Shown here in pieces: positions 45,741 to 57,252 of a stretch of DNA of 64,000 bases. Source of the DNA: Struthidea cinerea (Eukaryota > Chordata > Aves > Passeriformes > Corcoracidae); NCBI GenBank assembly GCA_013397865.1, contig VZTI01001783.1, positions 356,554-420,553 of the forward strand, read 5' to 3'. The first letter of the stretch is position 1; every line of letters begins with the position of its first letter. The position numbers were made by a program, and so were the translations under genes. The notes under the pieces were generated by a model, which had not been told where the DNA came from, did not search any database, and worked only from the letters and a program-made list of their open reading frames with translations.

Positions 45741-48648
45741 ATTCAGACTTCTGTGCTGCAAGCTGAAATGTAAATGAATGATAAGATGAATGGTTTAATA
45801 CAACATCTGCAACTCTGTATTTCTTCCTACCTGAGAAGTTAAAATTTGATAATGTATTTCTAACTTCACACAATCAACACTTCTCAGTGTTCTGAGTAAC
45901 TGCTTGTGTTAGAAAACTAGAAAATATATTTTATAGCTTCTATATTATAAATAATAATAAAAAAATCTTCTCTGCTTCTATCCAACAAATGTTTAAAATT
46001 CTATGAAGTTCAAGGGACTGAACAACATCATATAGACCATTTTGGTGTTTTCCTATTTTGACTAAATAAGCACAAAATTGTGCTTATTCAATATCTTCCT
46101 TTTTTATTCCTTTGTTGAATAGGAAAAGCACTTATTCCCATGACTATAATCTATTTTTAATATACCACTAATGATTTATTACACATGTCTCTCAGGAAGA
46201 AGAATGAGCTTCTTCTGCATTCTTCTGATGACTTCAGAGATATAATTAGACATTTTATTTTATTTTCACTGATACCACTAAGTTCTAAAATATAAGAAAA
46301 ATGTGTATTCCTTGATACCACTGGAAACATTCAACACAGATGTTTGCATTCTGCATAATTGCATTGTCCATATGTATTCTGTTTTTAAAATCTCTGCTTA
46401 GTGTAGATGGCAACCTACTCAATTACTTTCAGAGTGTTTTGCTCTTCTAGACATAACAACTGTAATTCAATTAAATGTTTCATCTATTTTCTTCCTATAA
46501 TTCCAGGATACAGACCTCGATTCTGTTAATCCAGTGTTGATGCTTGTTGTGGAAAGGACATTTTGAAATTGTTTAAAACAACGCAATACTTAACAAATGA
46601 GAGGAAAACAGAGCGTTTTGACTTAGGAAAAGCTACTACGGGATCAGATCAGTGATTGCTTCATAACCACAGTTTTTCCCTGGCAGGCAATTAGAGAAGA
46701 TCATATATGCTGAATTTCTCTGAGGGCACTGAAATGCTTAGTGTCTGTTCCAGCTTTGACCAAGAAAAGAATTAACAGTTCTACAGCTTAAAATTCTTCA
46801 AACAGTCTCTGTTTTTCACCTGCTTTTTAGATAATTTTGTAATAATTTCTGCAAGAACAAGTCGTAACTTTCAAAGGGGGGATTTGCAGAAAGAGAACTC
46901 ACATGGATTACTGCAGAATAGCTCAATACTAGACAACCTGCAAAAATAGCAAACATTTCAACAGATAGGGTAAGAAATGCCTATTTGCAGATAAACGCAT
47001 TTGCAGGCTATTCTGCATTGCACCGACTTTTGTAAGACCTGGTCATTATGGTATCTGAGCACATCTAGGCATTACTGGGTGAAAGCATTAACTGTTGCAT
47101 TTTCTTTTATTCTCTGTCATTTCTTCCTTGTAAGGACAGTAGAGGACATTTATTCTTTTAGATTCATTTGCTTAATGTGTGTCCAGAGCTTGTATGAGCC
47201 CAGTTACTTTGGAAAGTCAATCCACTGTCTCCAAGGAGGCCCCGCTGCTCCAGGAGGTCATACTGAGGTGTGTGGCTGCCACTCACCACTCCTCCGGGAC
47301 ATCCCTGGGCGTGTCACCCCGCGGCTGATGGCGAGCGCAGGGGAGGGCAGGGGCACAGGTGGCAGCCCCGGGGCCTCTCCTGTAGGAGGTTTCCCAGTGC
47401 TTCTCTGGTCACCAGCTCCGTGCTGCTGCTTGCTGCCTTCCCTGGGGACCCTCAACCACTTCCTTTTGTGAGAGATCTCGAAGGCTGACTCTAAACACTG
47501 GGCTTTGCCTTCTATCAAGAAGACTAAATTTTGGAACTCAGTATCTGTATATCTGCCCAGACTTGCTCACCAAGCTAAACTTGGACATGGAGTGGTTTAG
47601 AAGAGTTCTGCACCCCAAAACTGTGTCTTTTATTTGGAGTATGTGCTCCTTTCCCAGCCTCATCTTTTTCCTTCTCCTCATTTACATCATGCTTTTAGCT
47701 TGCTAGACCAATGCACTTTATGTTCAATCTACAAAAGACAAATTACTCGACCAAACAGCACACAGAGGAGACAGCTTATGACAATAGCATCAAGTGCTGA
47801 TACTCAGGGATTATTACTTTATAATAGAAGCTAGAAGCTAGAACAAATTGTTTTTTGTGAAAGGAAGTCTGCTTTCTCAAATGCATGAAGTTTAAATAAT
47901 AGTCAGAAAATGGCCAGTTCAGCAGATTTTATACACATAAATATTATATGTAATATTTTATGTATAAATGTTCCAAGTTTACTCCAGTGTAAAGCTTTCC
48001 TTTAAAGAGTAATTCTCACCCCATAATTCACTTTTATTATTTTCTTAGGGCTTTAAGTGTAAAAGCTCAATCTGGTTTTGTTTTATCCTTCTATTAAAAA
48101 AAAACAAAAAAGCACAGAACAAGTTAATTTTTACATTGAATCTGCCAAAGGCATGTTGTCACATATGAAGCTAAACATGTCACTTTTACAAACACATGCA
48201 TATACACATGTGCGCATCCAGATACACAATGACTTTTTAAGACTTAATGACAATAGAAATAGTTTCATGTGGAAAAAGAGAGGCCCTGACCGGAGCCGTT
48301 GACTGCAGCAGGCTGTGCTCATTCTTGGGCTTCTCTCCAAACCTCCCTCCAGCCCTCCTGTTTCACATCTAGTGTAAAGATATTTCTCTCCCCCAGACAG
48401 TTTCTCACAAATCTGAAACTTGGGCTTTCTGCCAGATGCTGGATCTTGGGCTGAGTCCTTTGCTTTACTGCGACCCTTTCCATGTCCTGTCCCTTCCCTT
48501 TGGTCTCAGAGAGCTGCAGCAGACAGCAACAGTCAGGTTCTCTGTCCTCTTTCTCTCCTGCCCTGCATGCACAGAGGAGAGCGCTGGTTCCTGCTCAGCC
48601 ATGGGCACACATTCTCCGGTGTTTTAATATGACCTCAAAAGAGAGGAT
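45741..48648. other. unique sequence, no gene recognised
   Basis: Mostly AT-rich. A sharply GC-richer patch at about 47230-47470 has several CpGs (CCCGCGG, GGCGAGCGCAG) and is open in three frames on both strands (156 and 72 plus, 86 minus) without a recognisable product. A possible acceptor (CTTCCTATAATTCCAG at about 46491-46506) precedes a 19-codon open stretch ending in TGA. I give it no weight alone. Confidence 0.45.
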
Positions 48649-48963
48649 TTGATGAACCTAACTGAGGAAATCACATGTATTTGGGCTGGAGTGTTATCAG
48701 TTTTGAACCACCATGCCTTCATGAGAGGAAAATCCTGCTTATCAAACCTGATTTCCTTTTATGACAAGGTAACCCACCTAACTGATCAGGGGAAACCAGT
48801 TGATGTAATCTTTTTGGATTTCAGTAACGTTTTTAATAGTGTCTCTCACAGGATCCTTCTGAACAAAATGTCTGGCACATGGCTGGATGAACACAACATG
48901 CAGTGGGTGAGCAACTGGCTCATGGGTCAGGCACAAAGAGTTAAGAGAAACCTCAGCATATGA
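48649..48963 (+). pseudogene. CR1 reverse transcriptase fragment (ORF2 relic)
   Basis: This 104-codon open stretch contains FMRGKSCLSNLISFYDKVTH, then GKPVDVIFLDFSNVFNSVSH, then LLNKM and WVSNWLMGQAQRV. These are hallmark blocks of the CR1 ORF2 reverse transcriptase fingers/palm, including the VIFLDFS strand that carries a catalytic aspartate. The frame then leaves the RT sequence: the next CR1-matching block (MKFNKGKCQILHLG) is in a different position after loss of roughly 70-80 residues. The missing part would include the F/YADD catalytic box. It cannot encode an active enzyme. The apparent start codon is not an original start. Confidence 0.92.
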
Positions 48964-49300
48964 GAAGGCTGGGCAATCACCAACCATATGAAGTTCAACA
49001 AGGGAAAGTGCCAGATTCTGCACCTGGGATGAGGCACCCTAGATGTATGGACAGACTGAGGAATGAGAGGCTGAAAAACAATGCCATGGAAAGGGACCTG
49101 GGGGTCCTGGTTGAAGAAAGTTGAATACGAGTCAGCAGTGCGCTGGGTCCCCAGGGAAGCAGTCACAGCACCAAACCTGACAGAGTCCAAGAAGCATTGG
49201 GACAACACTCTCAGGCACATGGTGTGATTCTTGGGAGTGGTGCTGTGAAGGGCCATGAGTTGGACTCGATGATCCTTCTGGGTCTCTTCCAACTCAGCTT

Positions 49301-49320
49301 ATTCTGTGATTCTGTGATTC
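49301..49320 (+). repeat. CR1 terminal octamer repeat (ATTCTGTG)2
   Basis: Two ATTCTGTG units plus ATTC mark the 3' end of the CR1 copy. CR1 elements end in such octamers rather than a poly(A) tail. Confidence 0.9.
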
Positions 49321-49321
49321 A

Positions 49322-52300
49322 TCAAAGTCAAGGATGCGGCTGTAGGGGTGTCTGCTTTTTCAATCTCCTTCTTTCTTTGACAGCTAGCTGTTCAACTTTC
49401 AGACATACCACGTAACCACACTCTTCTTGCCCCACAATACTCTATTTTAGACAGAAATTATGCCCAGTATATTCTAGGATCTAAATTATAACTGCCAGAA
49501 TTACAAAACCAAAGCCATGTGTGGTTTGCGTTACCAGAACTGACTCCCTCAGGATCCGAAGTCCTAATACATTTTCTCCCCACGTGGACTGTGCTGCACT
49601 TGGGAGCTGCAAGGATTCCCTTTGCACTCCACTTCATATTTCAACACTTTTTAACTCATGTACTTGCTGCGTGGAAATGCTTTTACCATGAGGATGCCCT
49701 ATAAAAGTGTTTCAATCCCCTGATCATCCACACAGGGGTTGCAGCACAAATAATGGCAGAAGACACTCCACTGCCACTACCTCCCAAGTCACCACCATCT
49801 TACCGCTATGGCAATTTCATAGGGATGGTGCTTAGTGAAGCAATACTATGGGATCAGACACTAATGTGGTCCCAAGGTTTACGGCATAGCACATGGAGAA
49901 ACTTATAAGATTCCTGCTGCCTTGAGCAGCTTACAGTTTTTGGTGTGAATATTCCTCAGTTATTTTACAATTTTTCTTAACAACCACATTTTTAGAAGTG
50001 ACTCTAGTTGTGTAAAAGTCCATTTACTAAGAAAACAGATTTTTCCAGCCAAAGGAGATACACCCAGCTCACGAGGGCAGTCATTCAGACTGACTACCAG
50101 AAATGAGAAATAAAATTTGGTCTCACAGGACGGCAGAGGATTCCTCAAATCACTTACAGTTATGATTATCCATGATACTCATATGTTGGTTTATTTTTCA
50201 AGTGAAAAAATTATGCTCCCCAAGGCAAAAGACGGGTGCAGTTTCAGAGATATTTTACTCCAGGAGCTGCTGCTCACTGTGAGAAGCTTGGTTCCCAGCA
50301 AGCCATGTGGGTTTTTTTCCCCAACCTGGTTGGGGGAGGGGTAGTTGTAACCTGCCTTCTATCAGAGGATATTTTCCTCCAAATTTGTCCAAACTAGCAC
50401 AGTGGTTCATGCTCACACATAGACATGCAACTGATACTCTCAGGATTACCTCATAAAAACTCCACTCTTCTACGTTACCTCATGTTTCATGCACCTTACA
50501 CTGAAAAATTACTAGTAAAGATAGGCATTTATGTATAAACACCTGCACACACACGTACACATCTTATGGTCACAGAGATGCTACTGGTGCCTCTATGCAC
50601 TCAGCAGCTCTGCTATAGAGAAACTTCCTCAAAAGGGTGCAAGGGAGATTGCTCTGTCTGTACTGTTTAGGCACTGTTTGGTCCCATCCCGCATGATTCT
50701 TGCCGTACTGGAAGAGACATCTTTCCTCGGACCACTTCAATTTGGCAATTTTTGCATAACTTCTAAATGAGGTCAGTATGATCCTGTAAAGGAAAACATA
50801 CAAAGAGCACAGCAAAGGAATGGAGCTAAGTTTGCACAAGCATCTTAAATTTGGCATTTCCTACCCTATGAGTGACTTCAATGAAGCTTTTGTATTGTGT
50901 TTTACTGTGAAAATTCCCATTCTCATTGTAAAGATATTTCTATACTACAGATCACAGAAAGCTTGATTTGAAGTGCTCCAAAATGGGAACTCACCATCCT
51001 TACATCTTTAACTCTTTTTGTTGGATCCAAGCCAGAATTGACTAGTTTAATGTGTCACCATAACAACAGCTGAGCACTTCAGTTTAAGTGTATTTTCTCT
51101 ACTCTTTTGTTCAAAGAACCAGTAGCTGAGCTATAGATTTCACACTTTTATTCTGAAACAGGCTCAAGCAGACCAAGACAACCATTTTCAACTGTTTGTC
51201 CTTGACACACAGTAGACCACAGGCCAAATGTTTCCTTGGTCCCAAGGGGTAAAGTCATTGAAAAACAAATTTACATGCATTATTATTGTTGTGCGATCAG
51301 AAGAAATTCATACTTCTGACCAAATGTTGGTAGCTTTTGATTTAGTTGCCATTTTTAAAATATTTCATTTCCATTCCTAGCAAATCTTGAATCAACATAA
51401 ATAAATATATCTAAGCAACAGATTTCACATATCCATACGTTCAGGGAGATTTTTCTTTTTTAGTGAGCACACCCACATAGATTCAGATGAGCTTTAAAAT
51501 CCTGGTTCCTTTACAAACAATTCCTTTACTGGAATCAAATACTGGAAAATGTTTGATAACAAAAACTTTACCTAGAATAACTCATAGTAGTTAAAGTAAC
51601 AGACATGTTTCATCTCTGAAAAGAAGATGCAGCAGGATTCTTAGTTTTAGAAATATTAAAATAAAATTTATCTCTGTAATAACCAAGATTTTGTCAAATA
51701 TGAAAAATATTAAAATAATCATAAATTTCCATAACAGATTTCCTATAGAAGCCTCTTTGCTTTACTCACCTGTTGGGGCTGCAGACAGCAGACACTGAGA
51801 CACATGTGGAGACCAAGCTTCTACTTGCTTCTGCAGCTCAGGTATTGAACTACACAAATAATGTTGGAACATTGTGAAGAAAAAAAATCTCAAATATACA
51901 TGATGCAATACAATTTGGAAGAGGTTTCCAGCTTTGACAGATATAAATATCCAGATTAATTTAATGAAGGAGGCAGTTCTGCCATAGCCATAGTGGTATG
52001 CACACGTGAATAGCTACACGTGTCAGAAGGCTGGGATGCAAGACAAAACATTGGCCAATATCAAACAAAAGCAAATGTGCATCACGCCCTTGTTTTTCAC
52101 ACCACTCCTTCTGAGTAGCTGCAAAACACGAATATTTTTTCATTTTCATGTTAGAGATGTCCCTGGTGGTATAAAAAGCCAGAATAACATCCTGAGTGCT
52201 GGAATCTGAAAGCATTGCTGATGCCTTTGGAAGCTCATTTACACTAGCTCAAATATCAGGTGTAGCTTTCAGTCAGTGAACTTCTTAAAGATGCTCTCTA

Positions 52301-55300
52301 GCACACTGTGAATGGATAAGATGTAGACCAGCTCAACACAAATCCTTCTGTGGTCTTTCTACAGATGGGGCCGCAGCTGAACACCTGTAGGAAAGATTAT
52401 GTACAGATGTCTTCAAAGACTCAAACAAAGAAGAGCATTAAGGATAAAAAAGTTCCTGTGAATTCAGGAAACTATATGTGCACCACTACAGTCGCCAGAG
52501 CACTGCAAAAGTCAGACTAATTCGTCATCTAGAAAGCCACACAAGCTAGATCTGTCAAATAAATGTGAACCTCCACCAGCCCCTATACTTTTTCATGGCT
52601 AGAAATAGCATTTGGTTAAGTAGCTGAGAAAATAAATTAATTAAAAAGTAATAAAGCAGCTTTCAAGATCATAGCAGTGTTGTATCCCAAAACTATGTGG
52701 ATCTAGGATTTATTTACACACATATGGATCATTCACTGCCATTTATTAGGGTTAAGACACAAACTTTTAAACAACACACAGTAACATATGTATTCACAAG
52801 CACTTTCTCAGACAGACAAATCTGCCCAAGTCTTGATTTTGAAAGAGCAAATGGATCTCTAGAGCATGCTATGATACTTTGAGGGTGAACTTAAACTCAC
52901 TTTTAATATCAATGTTACCTTGTGCCTACACTGCTCAGACACAGGTCTCTTGTTGTGCCAGTAACAATCATTTAATCTCCACACTTTGATATGATTACCT
53001 ACTGACTCATTGAGAAGAAAGCTCACAAATTATTCTGAAAAGTATAGATTTATTGGCAAGTCAATAAAAAATATTTCATCTCAAATGCGGTTCTCCTGTA
53101 AATTAGTTGAAAATATAGGACAAGCTCGTCTGGCTGAGGCAGAGATTAGATCATCAGGAACATATTGAAGTGTGCTCTACACATCTTTAGAAATGCTGGC
53201 AAGATTTCCATAGAGTTAATAGATTCTTATCTTCTCCATTTCTAAACAGGATGAACCAATGCAAGGAAAAGCAATCCAATTTCAAAATAGGATGCTCCAG
53301 ATATTATTTTCTAATAATCTAACTACAAATTCCTGCTCTGCATCTGGTTGCCTATTCATAAAATAGTTTCCCTCACTGCACAGGTTGTTACAAGGTTGTC
53401 CACACTAAACAGTGACTTGGGAGTACAATAATGGAGTCATCCAAAATCCTAAAATAAAAACCAAAAAGAAGATGAAGTCTGTGAACTCCATTCTTCCTCG
53501 AGAAGGAGAAGGTTCTTAAGGAAGGATTGCTATTAATTGGGAACAGAGGGGAAAACACACTGCTTTTGAGGGGAAAAATACATGGTTTGCTTGAGCTGTA
53601 TATGCATTGTTTGCCCTCAGTGTGCCAAGGACCACTCACTACTCAGTGCCCTCAGGCCATGGTCCATATTATTCATCAGAACAGCCATAAATCACAACCC
53701 CAGACTAAACACCTCCCACAGCTGCTGAAAGACAAATTCAGCATCTTGCATGTCATGGTTGATGTTTGCGACACTGTTAGTATGCAGAGAAGCACAAGGC
53801 ATAATAGGGAAATTTTTCCTACTATGCCCTATTCCCACAACCTTCTTCACATTTTCTTTAAATCCCAGGCATGCATTTCTTTCATTATGGAAAATATATG
53901 CTTAATTTAAGGCCCACAACTGAAATGTTGCTTACAGTAATGTTTTCTTGAGTCTTATTAACTTATGAACTCTTGGTGGGTTGCCCAGCACCCAGAGCAG
54001 CTTTTCTGTTATTTTCCAAGCTACATCAAAGTGTTTGTCTCAAGGGCCTGAGGGTTTTTTATAATTTTCAGTAAGGGAAAGTCTCAAGAATAACTTTCTA
54101 ATGTTAGTCATGTCAGCTATAACTGCATTCTCTCTTTATTCTAAGCTTAGCGGTCCCAGTACACTTAACACAGAAGGGAAGCATTACTCCAATTCTAGAC
54201 AAGCTATGTACAGGTTACCTGGATGTGTTATTCCTTCTAGCAGACTTGGGAGTCAGAAGAAGGACTCATCCACACAGTGTGAATCTGTACCCAAAACTGT
54301 TTCTATTTCAATGACTCAGGATATTACACAAAGGTCACAGCAGACTCCAGGTGAACTACAAGGCAGTGCAAACAGTACGACACGATCTTTTGCTTACAAT
54401 AGCACCTATCATTTCCACATACACTAGATCTGCATCCATGAAAAGTATGTATAAATCCAAAGTCTGTACAAATCCAAATAATGGTCTCTAGCTAGCAGCA
54501 TTCATAGCTGAAGATGAATCATGGACAATATGGATTATTCAGGTGTGCACGCTTGGACAGTGACAGACCTTCCTTCTTTTCCTATAAAGCCCATTTGTAT
54601 AAACAGTCCTTTTTTCCCCTGAACAACATGAAGCCAGAGCTGCAAAGAAAACACATTGCTGACGGGATGTGAAAGGCTTAGATTAGCATATTTTACAGAC
54701 TATCACCTCTACTTCAGCATGTATTGGACAATATATTAGGTGATTAAAATCCACACATTTCCTGAACCATGTAGGGCAAAATTCATTTAATAACAGTCTC
54801 TGACAGGCAGAAAGAGTCACAAGTTTCCCCTGATGCCAGGACAAGCAGTTTCAGTGTCAGTCAGAGATGCAGGAGCATCAGAAAGCCCTCCTGCCTTGGT
54901 GCAGATGAAGTAGGACCACCATGCACACGGCCGAGCTACACAAAGGTCTGTGCTCAGATTCAGCTCCTGCTCACACCCAGAGCTAGCAGCCAGTGTATAT
55001 TTTGCCACTCTGTTTTGCCTCACCCGTTTCTGGAAAACTTGAGAGCAGCATAGTGGATTTTAACTCTTTCTAGTATTTATCCTTTTCCCTGCTGGAAGCA
55101 AAGCTCTTTTTTGTCAGCATTTTCAGATGCCTTGCATGGCTACTGATACAGTAGCTTCAAGCCACAGCAGCACATAATGATGCCAGCAGTCCTGAACATT
55201 TATTGCCTCAGCAGGACACTGAAAATCAAACACGGCAAACCAGCAGTCCTCCTTTCAGCAAACAAATGTCCCACATTTGCTTCACAGGGATCAGAGCATC

Positions 55301-56894
55301 TTGTCCTCCAGCCTCTGCTTCTTACAGAAGAAAACTACTCACAGCTATAAGTGCCAGAGATCTGCTTGACTACAAGTGGTCTTTAAGAGCAACCTGGAGT
55401 GGACCTAAGTCCACAATATGATTGCTTTATGTTGCTACGTGAGATAAAGTCACAGCGACCTTCTAATGCAACTTTAAGGGCAAATTTGTGTTAGCAATTA
55501 TCACTATGGGCATGGATATGCAAAGAGCAGCCAGGCTTGCTGCCTTATACATACACAAAATAGACACAGACACATGCTTGAGAGGCGTCCAGAAAGAAAA
55601 AATGGTATCATGTCTTGTTTGGCTTTTTGCTGTGGAGCAGGGAGCGTGGGGATTAATCAAAATGTCTGCAGCATGGATGACGAGAAGACCTTGGCTCCCG
55701 TGGAACAGGGAGAGAACCAGCCAGCGTGTGCAGCCCTGTGCTGGGGCAGCTGCATGCCACTGTCCTGTGCTGCCCTGGAAACCTGCACAAGAAAATCCAG
55801 AGGTGTCTTCCCATGCGCCTCCCTTGTGTACCAGGCGATTTGCTGATGGAAGGAGAGTTGAGATTATCTGTTGCTGACTTTTCCCCAGGCTGAGCCTCCT
55901 GCACAACGCTGAACAGCAACACAACACCAAATCAGTCCTCTCAGCTCTGACACTACCAGATTGGGTAAACTTTAAGCCTCAGGTTGAGATTTGCAGTTTA
56001 CAGTCAGTTCTTTTAGTACATGCTGGGTGATTTTATGCTATGTGTAGTGTTTTGTAACTCACTATATATCCCACTTCCCACTGCAGCTTCAAAGAAACAT
56101 ACTTCTTATTTAAAAGTAATTAATTCATTCGGGGCTACAGGCAACCTTAAGTGACCCCAAAGGCAGAGACAGGTAACAAAGACAAGACCTAACCTTGCAC
56201 ATGTTAATGCTGAGTTTTGTTGGGAATTTTGTCAGAGATGGGATAAGAGGAACTGGCTGCAAAGAATTTCTGGAGCACAACTCTCTCAGAAAATGGAACC
56301 TATTGAACTTTTCCTAATTAGCAATCAGGCTCCTTTCATTCATCTGAATTACAAACATCAGCAAGAGATCGAGGGAAAAATCCACACTGATGCTTTACAT
56401 CAATTAATTCCAACAGAATGTCAGAGTTTTTGTATTATTAAACCTGCTATATAATTATACCTCTTGCAGTTTTTTGTTAGGTATGTAAAGTTATCCCTTT
56501 TTTCCTGCATCACTCGTTTCATTTCTTTCAAAATTTTATCAGTTATTAAATAGTCCTTTCCTTTTTTTTTTTTTAGTCTCACAGTGCTTTGGCTCTTATT
56601 AGCCATATTTCATTGCTAACATTGATCTAACATCAGCAGTAATGCAGGACCAGACTGTGCTCTCCTTACTCACAATAGCCAAAAGTTGTGTGAACCTCTG
56701 CTGACTTCAGTGTAACCCCTTGTGTGAGTATCACTTCACCAATGGAAGAGTTTCACCACTGGTATGCGCTGCTTTGTTGGTCACTGGCCCACTGACACTT
56801 CTGAGTTCAGATGACTTTCAAAAACATAGTGGCTTATTTGTATTCTGTCATTGATTTAAATCTTGACAGTCTTGTAAATAAGCACAGGTAAAAG
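49322..56894. other. unique sequence, no gene recognised
   Basis: More than 7 kb without a recognised gene or dispersed repeat. The longest frames (127 codons plus at 53527-53910, 108 codons plus at 54101-54427, and 155 minus / 129 plus overlapping at 55463-55930) lack domains. The last pair overlap each other across a GC-richer patch. No motif cluster stood out. Confidence 0.5.
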
Positions 56895-57252
56895 AAAAAT
56901 ATTCCTGTTAGCCCCATTTTATAGATTAGAAAAGGTGGACAGAGGAATGATGCGCCACATGTAAGCCTTGCTTTATAGGTATTTTAGAAATAGGATGGAA
57001 AGTGACTGCAGCACTCAGTACTGTGGCTGTGAGACAGATTGTCAGACTACTGTCTGCAACTCCTGGGTTCATGCCTTCTGAGGCCAGGATGAAATCCAGA
57101 CCTAAGTTGTTCCTATCTATTATTTGTGTATTTATAGGGTGTCAGTCGCTGAAGTACTGAAATGCCAGACTAGCCCAAGGCCACAGACTCAGCATCCAAC
57201 TGGAATTTGGATCTCAGGAATTCCTCTGTCCCATTCCCATGCTCTGTTGCCT
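56895..57252 (-). mobile_element. MIR-type SINE, split into two fragments
   Basis: Minus-strand MIR in two parts. The 3' end is at about 56895-56985 (plus strand CTGTTAGCCCCATTTTATAGATTAGAAAAGGTGGACAGAGG). The core and head are at about 57140-57252 (AAGTACTGAAATGCCAGACTAGCCCAAGGCCACAGACTC, then TGGAATTTGGATCTCAGGAATTCCTCTGTCCCATTCCCATGCTCTGTTGCC, the reversed tRNA-like region). About 150 bases of unrecognised sequence separate them, either an insertion or highly diverged SINE sequence. Confidence 0.65.

Larger units (their letters stand above)
48649..49321 (+). mobile_element. CR1 LINE, 5'-truncated and internally deleted copy
   Basis: Plus-strand CR1. The first 315 bases encode a reverse-transcriptase remnant. 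Then AACCATATGAAGTTCAACAAGGGAAAGTGCCAGATTCTGCACCTGGGA matches the later RT segment (MKFNKGKCQILHLG), GACCTGGGGGTCCTGGTTGAA matches DLGVLVE, and the 3' UTR ends TTGGACTCGATGATCCTTCTGGGTCTCTTCCAACTCAGC with an ATTCTGTG octamer repeated at 49301-49316. The gap between segments removes the catalytic part of the RT. This is an inactive fossil. Confidence 0.95.

Noticed and set aside
55463..55930. 155-codon minus and 129-codon plus overlapping frames
   Set aside because: They mutually overlap in a GC-richer patch and no domain is seen in either.
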